From: Chitinophaga pinensis
GTDB lineage: Bacteria; Bacteroidota; Bacteroidia; Chitinophagales; UBA10324
Length of the DNA: 64,000 nucleotides
Assembly (NCBI GenBank): GCA_945892775.1
Contig: CAMDDP010000008.1
Location: 1-64,000, forward strand
Reading direction: 5' to 3'
The notes under the pieces are model-generated. The model worked only from the letters and a program-made list of their open reading frames with translations, had not been told where the DNA came from and ran no database searches. The position numbers and the translations under genes are program-made. Each line of letters begins with the position of its first letter. Within the stretch, counting starts at the first letter, position 1. Shown here one piece after another: positions 1 to 8,320 of the stretch.

Positions 1-194
1 ATATAATGAAGATGAACACCGTTCACTACTTTAGGTTTTTCAGAAAAGAAAGAACGATGACAGTAAACATGAAACTCATATTTATCATTTAAATGGTCAC
101 ACAATTCTTTAAGCCATGTTTCATAACCACTATAAACAGCAGGATAACCACGGGTTCCTAAAATAGCAATTCGAGGTTTATTGTGTTTTTCCAT
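1..194 (-). CDS. DUF1972-type glycosyltransferase, N-terminal part (runs off the left edge)
   Basis: The reverse strand from an ATG at 194 stays open to the window edge and gives 64 residues. The start reads like the N-terminus of the DUF1972 family of rhamnosyl/glycosyltransferases: a short hydrophobic strand followed by the glycine-rich motif GTRGYPAVYSGYET at about residues 13-26, which is the GT-B N-terminal nucleotide-sugar fold signature of that family. The remainder, with the donor-binding C-terminal half, lies outside the window. It is divergent from the sulfotransferase at 581 and may mark the end of a further glycan locus. Family assignment is fairly sure; the sugar specificity cannot be read. 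Confidence 0.75.
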   Translation of the reverse strand, partial: MEKHNKPRIAILGTRGYPAVYSGYETWLKELCDHLNDKYEFHVYCHRSFFSEKPKVVNGVHLHY

Positions 195-580
195 GAACGA
201 TTTTCAATGGTCAAACATAATAAAACTGAAACGAGGTTATTTAATCTAATATTTAGAACATATAAATAATTGAGCTATCTTAAATCAATTAATTAAATTA
301 ATATTTTGAGAAATTGAATTATATAAAATTAAATACTTCATTAATTTCATAATAAATATGTAAAGAATGAAATAATTTAATTGGATTTTAATTAGCAAAT
401 CAAGATTGAATGTAAAATTGTTTATAAATTTAGTTTCAGAATAAGCGATTTATATAAATTTGAATTCGGTAGATTTGTATCGAAAACAAACACTTAATTA
501 ATTTAAAACAATGTGTTTTCTTATTTTATCAAATGAAAGAAGGTAATTTTTTATTTTGTTAACCACTTTTATGCTTTGAC
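195..580. other. AT-rich divergent intergenic region
   Basis: This 386-base stretch lies between the divergent DUF1972 glycosyltransferase and the sulfotransferase. It is very AT-rich, and I see no credible reading frame, tRNA or strong hairpin. It holds two exact plus-strand matches to the Bacteroidota -7 box TAnnTTTG (455-462 and 470-477). It most likely contains the promoters of both flanking genes. Confidence 0.5.
470..477 (+). promoter_or_regulatory. Candidate -7 box (TAGATTTG) for the sulfotransferase
   Basis: This is an exact match to TAnnTTTG, the Bacteroidota -7 consensus, about 100 bases before the TTG start at 581. A second exact match lies at 455-462. No TTTG at the usual -33 distance is seen for either box. 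In such AT-rich DNA chance matches are common and the leader would be long, so the call is weak. Confidence 0.25.
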
Positions 581-1519
581 TTGGCAAATATTAAAAATTC
601 AAACTCATCATTGATTTTACCAAATCTTATAATTGCCGGTGTTCACAAAGCAGGAACAACTTCTGTTTTTACTTATTTATCTCGCCATCCAGCTGTATGT
701 GCCTCTTCAAAAAAAGAGATTGGATTTTTTATGCCCCTTAAATACAATCATCCGATTCCTGACATAAAAGAATATTCTGCTTTCTTTTCACATTGTGATA
801 ACAACAGAAAATATATTCTTGAAGCGAGCCCGAGTTATTTGTATGGGAATGAAAAAATCGGGGAAGAATTGAAACGAAATTTGAAGGATGTTAAGTTGAT
901 TGTCATTCTTCGGAATCCGACTGAACGGCTATTTTCTTTTTATGAGAGTATTAAAACGAACGGTAGGCTACAAAATAAAGATTCATTTAAAAGTTTTGTT
1001 GAGAAATCCATAAATTTTGTTGGTAAAACCGATTTGGAAAAGACACCGGAAAATGAATTTTATTTACGGGGAGTAGAAGAAGGAATTTATATTAATTATT
1101 TAACTTATTGGTTAGAAGCATTTAATTCTGCCAATTTTAAAATATTCTTTTTTGAAGATCTTAAAAATGATACTTCTGGCTTCATGAAAAAATTATGTAA
1201 TTGGTTAAATATTGATTTTTTAGTTTCCCAACAGAATGATTTTAAAATTGACAATAAAACAACTTCATATAAAGCCGGAAATGTTCATCGTTTAGCATAT
1301 AAATTTTATATGCGAATGGAACCTTTCTGGCGCAGAAATGTACAACTCAAAAGAAAGCTTCGCGATTTCTATAAATATTTCAACGCTAGTTCATACAAAA
1401 ACAAATTATCTGATGAGGATAGAAATTATGTTGATTCCTTCTATTCAAAATACAATACTGAGTTAAAAAATAAATTATTAAAATCAGGAATTAATAATTT
1501 ACCAAATTGGCTGAATTGA
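581..1519 (+). CDS. PAPS-dependent sulfotransferase family protein
   Basis: This 312-residue protein belongs to the P-loop-like sulfotransferase superfamily, which moves sulfate from PAPS to an acceptor, usually a sugar. The 5'-phosphosulfate-binding loop is visible at about residues 20-28 (GVHKAGTTS). The 3'-phosphate motif is seen at about 105-120 (VILRNPTERLFSFY). The length is usual for the bacterial family. The start is TTG: an in-frame stop at 560-562 leaves no upstream ATG, and the P-loop is already near the N-terminus. It resembles the two other sulfotransferases at 36385 and 39798 in both motifs. It stands alone, convergent with the M13 peptidase gene. The acceptor is unknown; a surface glycan is the most likely guess. 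Confidence 0.88.
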   Translation: MANIKNSNSSLILPNLIIAGVHKAGTTSVFTYLSRHPAVCASSKKEIGFFMPLKYNHPIPDIKEYSAFFSHCDNNRKYILEASPSYLYGNEKIGEELKRNLKDVKLIVILRNPTERLFSFYESIKTNGRLQNKDSFKSFVEKSINFVGKTDLEKTPENEFYLRGVEEGIYINYLTYWLEAFNSANFKIFFFEDLKNDTSGFMKKLCNWLNIDFLVSQQNDFKIDNKTTSYKAGNVHRLAYKFYMRMEPFWRRNVQLKRKLRDFYKYFNASSYKNKLSDEDRNYVDSFYSKYNTELKNKLLKSGINNLPNWLN

Positions 1520-1569
1520 GTAAAGAAGAATATTTGACTCTTAATTTATTTCTCATCTTTCATCTACTC

Positions 1570-3624
1570 CTACCATATCTTAACCCGTAAACTATCTGGT
1601 AAAAACATTTTATCGCCCTCTTTTACATTGAATACCTCATAAAAAGCATCGACATCACAAAATGGTCCGTTCACACGAAGAAAATTTGGAGAGTGAACAT
1701 CGGTTTTAATTTGCTGAGCGAGAGATTCGTCACGAGCATGGCCCATCCAACTTAAAGCATAACCAAGAAAATATCGTTGACCAGGAGTCATTCCGCTTAT
1801 CAGTTCACCTTTTTTAAATTGATCGGTTTTCTTAAAAGCTTCGTAACCCAAAACCACACCTCCAAGGTCTGCAATGTTCTCACCTAAAGTGGCTTCACCA
1901 TTAATATGAATGCTGTCAAGAACAGTATACCCGCTGAACTGTTTTACTAATTGATGAGCACGCTTGTTGAATTCATCCCCATCTTCCTTGCTCCACCAGT
2001 CACGCAAATTTCCTTTTTCATCAAACTGCCTTCCTTGATCATCAAAGCCGTGAGTGATTTCGTGACCAATTGTGCTTGCTCCGCCATAACCATAAACAAT
2101 TGCATCATCCACCAGTGAATCTTCCAACCCTGGAATAATAAAGATAGCAGCAGGCAGAACAATTTCGTTGTTAGATGGATTATAATAAGCATTCCAGGTT
2201 TGAGGGGTCATTTCCCATTCTGTACGGTCAACCGGTTTGTATAATTTCGAAACAGCATAATTGTAATTCCAGATATTTCCTGCAATAATATTTTCGACAT
2301 ATGAACTACGACCAATTTCCATTAATGAATAATCTCTCCACTTTTCAGGATAGCCTACTTTTTTTACAACTGTACTTAACTTGTAAATCGCTTTTTGTTT
2401 GGTGGAATCGCTCATCCAAGATAAACCTTGTATACGCTCTTTGTAAACAGTAAAAATATCATCAACCAGTTTTTCATACCGATGCTTTGTCTTTTCTGAA
2501 AAATATTTTTGCACATATAATTGTCCAAGAGCCTCTCCTAATAAACCTTCTTCAGCATTCAACACGCGCTTCCAACGAGGGCGCTGTTCTTTTACTCCAT
2601 TTAATACTGTGCGATAGAAGTGAAAATTTTCTTTATCGAAATTACTGCTGATGTATGGTGCAAAAGCTGATATCAGATTGTAACGAAGGTAAGTTTGCCA
2701 ATCCGGGATGGAAACTGATTTTAAACTTGATTCAACTTGTTGGTAAAATTCAGGCTGGCCAACAATAACAGAATCAATGTTTCTGATGTTCATTTTGTCA
2801 AGCATAATTTTCCAATTCAGCGATGGAGTTATTTTAGTGAAAGCATCAACACTCATCTTATTATAATTCGCATACGGGTCGCGCAGGTCTTCCAGTTTTC
2901 TTGAAGCTTTTGCGAGAGCTGTTTCAAGCTTCATCATTGCAGAGGCATTTTTTGCGGCAGTCACCGAATCTTCGCCCATCAATTGCAACATCTTAGCAAC
3001 ATGCTTTATATACTCCGCACGAATTTTCACATAGCGCTCTCCCATATCAAAATAATAGTCGCGGTTAGGTAAGCCAATTCCGCCTTGTGAAAAATGGAGC
3101 ACTTCTTTTTCACTATTCATTTCATCCTGGTAAACATCAACCTGAATTAATGCGCCTGCGCCAATCATTTGCAAGTGAGCCAGTTCATTTATCAAAGTTT
3201 CCTTATCCTTCACTCCTGTTATCAAATCAATTTCCGTTTGAATTTTAGTAATACCTTGTTGTTCAATGGTTGTTGAATCCATACCAGTGAACCAGAAGTC
3301 GCCAATCTTTTGTGCATTACTTCCTTTGACAGCATCTTTTTGTGCTGCTGCCTCATTGTTTATTAATTTCAACCTTGTATACGATTCTTCATTCACTAAG
3401 CTCCATATTCCCCAACTGTTTTCTGATGCAGGAATGGGATTGTTCTTTACCCAATTACCAACCGCATAATGAAAAAAATCATCACCTGGCTTTACTGTAG
3501 TATCGCGGTAGCTTGCTATCAGATTAGGCGCTTGTTGTTTGGGTGCAGTGGTGTTATTACAAGAAGTAAAATAAATAACTGATAAAATAGTAAGGAAGAT
3601 GAGTGGTGGTGAAATTGTTTTCAT
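1570..3624 (-). CDS. M13 family zinc metallopeptidase lipoprotein (neprilysin/PepO-like)
   Basis: A 684-residue M13 endopeptidase. The N-terminus has a lipoprotein signal peptide with a Cys at about residue 22 (YFTSC), so it is probably anchored in the cell envelope. The large helical M13 N-domain follows, then the catalytic domain with HEITH (zinc ligands and catalytic Glu) near residue 520 and ENIAD, carrying the third ligand and the stabilising Asp, near residue 581. The protein ends in VKIW, like the C-terminal tryptophan of this family. All catalytic residues are present and the length is normal. A one-mismatch -7 box (TACATTCG) lies shortly before the ATG. It probably degrades oligopeptides in the periplasm or at the surface. 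Confidence 0.95.
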   Translation of the reverse strand: MKTISPPLIFLTILSVIYFTSCNNTTAPKQQAPNLIASYRDTTVKPGDDFFHYAVGNWVKNNPIPASENSWGIWSLVNEESYTRLKLINNEAAAQKDAVKGSNAQKIGDFWFTGMDSTTIEQQGITKIQTEIDLITGVKDKETLINELAHLQMIGAGALIQVDVYQDEMNSEKEVLHFSQGGIGLPNRDYYFDMGERYVKIRAEYIKHVAKMLQLMGEDSVTAAKNASAMMKLETALAKASRKLEDLRDPYANYNKMSVDAFTKITPSLNWKIMLDKMNIRNIDSVIVGQPEFYQQVESSLKSVSIPDWQTYLRYNLISAFAPYISSNFDKENFHFYRTVLNGVKEQRPRWKRVLNAEEGLLGEALGQLYVQKYFSEKTKHRYEKLVDDIFTVYKERIQGLSWMSDSTKQKAIYKLSTVVKKVGYPEKWRDYSLMEIGRSSYVENIIAGNIWNYNYAVSKLYKPVDRTEWEMTPQTWNAYYNPSNNEIVLPAAIFIIPGLEDSLVDDAIVYGYGGASTIGHEITHGFDDQGRQFDEKGNLRDWWSKEDGDEFNKRAHQLVKQFSGYTVLDSIHINGEATLGENIADLGGVVLGYEAFKKTDQFKKGELISGMTPGQRYFLGYALSWMGHARDESLAQQIKTDVHSPNFLRVNGPFCDVDAFYEVFNVKEGDKMFLPDSLRVKIW

Positions 3625-3759
3625 GTTTTAATTTAATGAGGCGAATGTAGGGGCGTAATTCCAATTGACAGTAATAAACAATGAAAGACTTTAATAACAA
3701 GAGTTAATCTCCATTTACTATTCTTATCAAGTACTATTTATAACGTGACTTTTGTAATC

Positions 3760-5685
3760 TTAATGACTACCTTTATACTGATACAACCCATCTCGATATA
3801 TTAATGAAATTCCCTGAAGGTATTGCTTCAAGAAATTTTGTGTTTCAATTCGTTCAGCAACCGAGGGTTCAAATTTAATAGCCGGATAGGAAAGACTATC
3901 CAAGTAATAATAACTATCGCCCCCATATTGTAAATCAGTAAAAAAAACTTTGTTTTTATAATGATAGGCCAGTGCTGTTTCGGTGTTGCGACTTATTGCA
4001 AATGGTCTAAAATCAGGACTGAACAAATTTTGTCCTATAAAATGATAGGAACCATCGTAACCAATCTCATTAATAAGCGTGGAAGCAAAATCCATTTGCG
4101 AGCACACAGAATCATAATTTCCAACACCACGAGAAGAATTTAGCACCAAAGCAGGAATGTGGTAAACTTTATAGCTCTGATCATTCAATCCATAAACTTC
4201 ACCATGATCAGCTAGAATTAAAAAGAGGGTGTTATTAAACTGAGCATTTTTTGAACATTGACCTAAAAATTTCCCTAAAGCATAATCTGCATAATAGAAA
4301 GTTGATTCTTTATCTGAAAGACTTTTTACTTCTGGATTTGTTTTTAAAAAATAATCAGGAACCGAATGGGGAGCATGATTGCTAACAGTAAGTATTACTG
4401 AAAGTTTGGGGTAATTAGTTTGTTTAAAAATTTCAGTATAAGCCTTGTCAAATAGATCTTCATCGCAAACGCCCATTGCATTTTTGTATCGATAATTTTT
4501 AAAATCATCAAGGTCGTAAGTTTGAGTAAAGCCGCCTTGCTGCATAAACAAAAGCATATCGTCAAAATTGGCATCACCACCATAAAAAAACTTAGTGGCA
4601 TAGCCTTCATCCTTCAATATATTTCCAATTGTATTAAATTCATTCAATCCTTTTTTTCGAATCAAACTACTTCCAATAATAGAAGGAAAACCTGCCACAA
4701 CAGAAGTTAATCCAAAATGAGTGCGTGGACCGTTACTATAACAATGAGTAAATAAAGTGCCTTTGCTACTCCACTTATCAAATTGAGGAGAAATCTTATT
4801 GCCTCCTAAAACACCTGTTTTTGAAGCAGAAAAACTTTCACAAATAATTATTACAATATTTTTTTTAAGTTGAACAGAAGGACTTTTAAATTTTCGTTGA
4901 GTAGGAAATATATCTGAAAGCATAACCTCATCATTATGCAATAATATTTTCTGCACAGATCTTATGGCAGTGCTATCAGCAATCTCAGGAAAAACAGTTA
5001 GTGTGTTTTGATAGACCACATTTTGAGAAATTGATTTAATAAAAGTATAAACTCCATTAGAGCTCATTTGATTCAAAAGAGAAGATGAACTAAAACTAGT
5101 AAGCTTCCAAAATGGTCCATCGTAATAAAGAAATGACAAGGTGAAAAATGTTAGGAATGAAATCGGTATCCATTTATAAGAGTTTGCTTTTTCAAAGAGA
5201 AGTTGTTTTCGAAAATATTTTCTGCATAAGAAAAAAAATAAAGAGAAAAATATTGCGAACAGTAACATTATCCATGTCACAGGGTATTCATTATAAATCA
5301 TTGGCAAAACGGTTCCTGGACTTTGATATTCCTGCAAAGCATATTGATTTAAGCGAACACCAAATTGGCCGAAATAAAATATATCAATGATGTTGATGAA
5401 GAAGATAAAAGCACTAAAAAAAAGGGATAAACGAAAAAAAGATATTTGATTATTAAATTTAAAAATTAGTGTAGTTAACGAAATTAGCAGGCAAATAAAA
5501 ATTAATACCGAAGTAACCGAAGAATCAATGATAAAACCTATTAAAAAAGATAAAAAAAGATCCCCCCATGTTGATTGAAAAGAAATAGAATGGTAGGAAA
5601 AAAGAAATAGTATTCGAAGCAAAAACAAAAAAAACACACAAAAGAAATAATATTTCAGAAGGTATTTATAAAAGGAGCTATTCAT
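3760..5685 (-). CDS. LtaS-like phosphoglycerol transferase / sulfatase-fold membrane protein
   Basis: A 641-residue protein with about five membrane helices in the first 210 residues, then an extracytoplasmic alkaline-phosphatase/sulfatase-fold domain. Metal and catalytic positions of the LtaS/OpgB group are visible: Glu in ICESFSAS near 282, the RTHFGLTSV region near 321 that supplies the catalytic Thr, an NHAPH segment, and ADHGE near 495. LtaS-type enzymes transfer glycerol-phosphate groups from phosphatidylglycerol. In Gram-negative bacteria the relatives decorate glycans or lipids with phosphoglycerol or phosphoethanolamine, so the exact donor and acceptor are open. It starts 20 bases after the stop of the helical-repeat gene at 5706-7166 on the same strand, so the two are likely cotranscribed. 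Confidence 0.85.
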   Translation of the reverse strand: MNSSFYKYLLKYYFFCVFFLFLLRILFLFSYHSISFQSTWGDLFLSFLIGFIIDSSVTSVLIFICLLISLTTLIFKFNNQISFFRLSLFFSAFIFFINIIDIFYFGQFGVRLNQYALQEYQSPGTVLPMIYNEYPVTWIMLLFAIFFSLFFFLCRKYFRKQLLFEKANSYKWIPISFLTFFTLSFLYYDGPFWKLTSFSSSSLLNQMSSNGVYTFIKSISQNVVYQNTLTVFPEIADSTAIRSVQKILLHNDEVMLSDIFPTQRKFKSPSVQLKKNIVIIICESFSASKTGVLGGNKISPQFDKWSSKGTLFTHCYSNGPRTHFGLTSVVAGFPSIIGSSLIRKKGLNEFNTIGNILKDEGYATKFFYGGDANFDDMLLFMQQGGFTQTYDLDDFKNYRYKNAMGVCDEDLFDKAYTEIFKQTNYPKLSVILTVSNHAPHSVPDYFLKTNPEVKSLSDKESTFYYADYALGKFLGQCSKNAQFNNTLFLILADHGEVYGLNDQSYKVYHIPALVLNSSRGVGNYDSVCSQMDFASTLINEIGYDGSYHFIGQNLFSPDFRPFAISRNTETALAYHYKNKVFFTDLQYGGDSYYYLDSLSYPAIKFEPSVAERIETQNFLKQYLQGISLIYRDGLYQYKGSH

Positions 5686-5705
5686 TTTGACTAATATTCT
5701 GCGAT

Positions 5706-7166
5706 TTAATCTTTAAACAATTCCATCTTAACTTTTAACCAAGGGACATATTTGATTACATCATTGTCGGCATCTTTATCTTTATGAATAAAATCTTTCA
5801 TCATAGCCAAAAGCTTAAGCCCTTGATTTTTAGAAATAGATTTTGAAAGCAAATCAACTATCGTCAACATATTTTTCTCGCGCAAGTAATTAGCCTCTTT
5901 CAATAAATCTTTAAAATCATTTTTTATCTGTGCCAATCGATAAGTAATTGTATCAAATTCTTTCAGTTCATATCGAATCATTAATTCACAAACAGCTATT
6001 TTTAATTTCAATCCATTGTCTGCTTTTTTATATGAATCAAGTAACCCCATTTTTATGATATGGCGGATACTTTTATCGTAATTCTTTTTATCAAAATAAA
6101 ATATAGCGAGGTTGAGATAGACAAAAATTTCATAAAACGGAATTGATTTCAAGATTGCACCTGACTTTAATTCTTCCAACAATTCAATCGATTTATCGGG
6201 ATTAACAACTGAATAATTTATAGTGAGTGCATTGTAATAAAAAACCAAGTACTTGTTGTAAAGAAGTCGATTGTGTTCCTCCATTCCTGCTCGAAGTTTT
6301 TCGCTCCATTCCAATGACTCTTTGTATTTTTTGTTTTTAAAAAGTGTATTCACAATAAAAGTGAGCATCTCTAATTTATTTTCATGCGTACTCTTATTAA
6401 ACATTCTTTTCTTTTGAAAATTCTTATAAGCAGCTAGTAAATATTTTTCTAATGTTTTGTATTCGTGTTTTTGCAGCAAGGTTCTGCTTACGGCATTGAT
6501 CATTCTAAATTGAAACTGCGCACTTTTGAATAATTCTTTGTCGGAAGAAAATTCTTTTATGGTTTTTTCAAGCAATTTAATAAGTGAAGTGTCGGCAGAA
6601 AAATTTTGAGAAAGTTTTATTCGATAATTAATTGCCGCCAAAACCTGATCAATTTCACGAAGCTTACTAAGTTTTATATAGTTGCTTTTTCTTTTCTCGA
6701 TGTAATCCTCAGGGTTAATACTGACTAAAGTATTGGAGAGTCGTATGTATTCAGAATAAATAATATCAAGCATTTCAAAATACTCAATTACAATTGCTTT
6801 GCTCTCAGCTTTCTTTAAATAATAACGGGCTACACTAAAATTATTTTGATTGAATTGGTGTTTGTACAAACCAAACAAAGCATGAATAAATATTTCATCC
6901 TGGCTTTCTACATATTGAAGAAGTAAGGATTTATTAAGCACTTGCAAGAGGCGGTGCTTGAGTCGGTAATATGCATTTCGATTATGCGGGGGGTAAAACT
7001 GTTTTATTGCCCCAATTTCGGTATAGCTTTCACCTTCTTCACGAATGTAATCAAATAACGAAATGTCTTTTCTGTCGTGACTATATTCCATTCGTGAAGC
7101 ATACAGCTTATAATGTCGTATGTCTTCTTTATTCATTCGACCGATAACTTGATTCAGAATATCCAT
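5706..7166 (-). CDS. Uncharacterised alpha-helical repeat protein
   Basis: I do not recognise a named family. The 486-residue product from the ATG at 7166 has no signal peptide or membrane helix. It is almost wholly alpha-helical, rich in Lys, Leu, Tyr and Asn, with repeated paired helices of TPR-like spacing from about residue 90 to the end, suggesting a cytoplasmic solenoid scaffold. A longer version from a TTG at 7217 adds 17 residues. I prefer the ATG because a one-mismatch -7 box (TATCTTTT) lies in that extension. Its stop is 20 bases before the LtaS-like gene, and this operon link is the only clue to function. It is divergent from the secreted protein at 7258. Confidence 0.7.
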   Translation of the reverse strand: MDILNQVIGRMNKEDIRHYKLYASRMEYSHDRKDISLFDYIREEGESYTEIGAIKQFYPPHNRNAYYRLKHRLLQVLNKSLLLQYVESQDEIFIHALFGLYKHQFNQNNFSVARYYLKKAESKAIVIEYFEMLDIIYSEYIRLSNTLVSINPEDYIEKRKSNYIKLSKLREIDQVLAAINYRIKLSQNFSADTSLIKLLEKTIKEFSSDKELFKSAQFQFRMINAVSRTLLQKHEYKTLEKYLLAAYKNFQKKRMFNKSTHENKLEMLTFIVNTLFKNKKYKESLEWSEKLRAGMEEHNRLLYNKYLVFYYNALTINYSVVNPDKSIELLEELKSGAILKSIPFYEIFVYLNLAIFYFDKKNYDKSIRHIIKMGLLDSYKKADNGLKLKIAVCELMIRYELKEFDTITYRLAQIKNDFKDLLKEANYLREKNMLTIVDLLSKSISKNQGLKLLAMMKDFIHKDKDADNDVIKYVPWLKVKMELFKD

Positions 7167-7232
7167 TTGATTAAATTTTATGAAGGCGTAAGAAAAAGAT
7201 ATTTTCCGAAACCGCAAAACCTTTTATATATT

Positions 7233-7240
7233 TAACTTTG
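7233..7240 (+). promoter_or_regulatory. -7 box TAACTTTG
   Basis: An exact match to TAnnTTTG ends 17 bases before the ATG at 7258, the same distance class as other -7 boxes in this window. No clear TTTG is seen at -33. Confidence 0.5.
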
Positions 7241-7257
7241 AACAATAATTAAACACA

Positions 7258-7914
7258 ATGAAAAAAATTTCACTAGCCATCCTATTTTTTTTCGCATCAA
7301 ATTCTTCTATCGTATTTGCACAATGCGGAGATATTTTTCTTACCAATGTTTCTCTTATTGACACAGCGAATTGGCAAGGAACAGCCACTCTGTTTTTTTC
7401 TTTAACTAATATTTCTACAACCACAGTTATAGTCGATTCTATTAAAGTAAAAGGAGTGGTGTTAAATCATGGAAACATACCAGATCAGGTGAATACAACT
7501 AATCTTTCCTTTAATCCTGGTCAATCTTATCAGTTCTCAAACACTTTAAATCTCGCACCCACTGCATTTCAAATTGGAGACAATGTTGTAGTGATATGGC
7601 CAATAATCAACCAGTCAAATTGTGATTCTACCATTGAAATTATTTATTTAAAAAATAATGTAGGAATTAATAACCCTGAATTGAATTCAAAATTATTTAT
7701 TAGCTATTTAAATTATAATGAATTTCAAATTCACAATTCCACTTCATCAAAAATTACTCAATCAAGAATTTTTGATTTAAATGGCAGACTGATTGAGGAA
7801 TATGCCCCTAATCAAAATAAAATTCAATTAGCTAATTATTCAAAAGGAATTTATTTATTAGAGATAAATCTTTCCGACAACAGGAAAGGGATATTTAAAA
7901 TTGCCATTCAATAA
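7258..7914 (+). CDS. Secreted protein with T9SS type A sorting domain
   Basis: A 218-residue protein with a clear signal peptide (residues 1 to about 21, ending FAQ). A beta-rich domain of about 110 residues follows that resembles immunoglobulin-like or conserved-repeat surface domains. From about residue 145 there is a C-terminal domain ending with the pattern IFDLNGRLIEEY, YSKGIYLLEI and FKIAI, which is typical of T9SS type A sorting domains. It should therefore cross the outer membrane through the type IX machinery and be anchored or released. No catalytic residues are apparent. The 3' end runs directly into the ctaA remnant on the other strand, so that remnant was truncated at or near this gene. 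Confidence 0.8.
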   Translation: MKKISLAILFFFASNSSIVFAQCGDIFLTNVSLIDTANWQGTATLFFSLTNISTTTVIVDSIKVKGVVLNHGNIPDQVNTTNLSFNPGQSYQFSNTLNLAPTAFQIGDNVVVIWPIINQSNCDSTIEIIYLKNNVGINNPELNSKLFISYLNYNEFQIHNSTSSKITQSRIFDLNGRLIEEYAPNQNKIQLANYSKGIYLLEINLSDNRKGIFKIAIQ

Positions 7915-8240
7915 TTTGTTTCAATCAATTCGCAGTTTCTTCTTTTGAAGGAATCATTTTTTATTTTGGTGGCGATACCTTCGAAACCAATTACACTTTA
8001 AAAGCGGCAAAATTTCTCTACTTTTTTCTGGCGTTGCACTAAATAAACTTCCCGGTAATTGCTCGGTAAACTGCTTATTTCAGTCGGTGAAATCCATTTC
8101 CAAAAACATTTTGGCCAATTAGGGCAGCCCATTCCACTTCCTGTAATTCGAACAAAACTCCCTGCTACTACTACCAGGTAAATAAGAATTAAAGAAAACC
8201 CTTTGAAACGGATAAATAATTTGTAGAAAAGTATGTGCAA
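7915..8240 (-). pseudogene. ctaA: Remnant of heme A synthase (ctaA/COX15), N-terminal stub
   Basis: The reverse strand encodes about 80 residues matching the start of Bacteroidota CtaA: a first membrane helix followed by VRITGSGMGCPNWPKC and then PTEISSLPSNYREVYL. A TAA stop falls after VEKFCRF. The same frame continues beyond it with IGFEGIATKIKND, which also fits CtaA. The match then decays through frame changes (KEE and IET segments in different frames) and disappears where the 7258-7914 gene ends. About three quarters of the protein, including most membrane helices and heme ligands, is missing. The only start available is a TTG inside an exact -7 box (8238-8245), so the original start codon also seems lost. 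This is a dead gene; heme A synthesis, if present, needs another copy. Confidence 0.85.
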
Positions 8241-8320
8241 ATTTACACATATTTTTTTTCTCTAAGACTAAAAATTTAGCCTAACTTTAACATCTAGATA
8301 ATTTAAATTAACACTTTAAT

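Noticed and set aside
7167-7217. TTG extension of the helical-repeat gene
   Set aside because: It would place coding sequence across a -7-like box; the ATG at 7166 is simpler.
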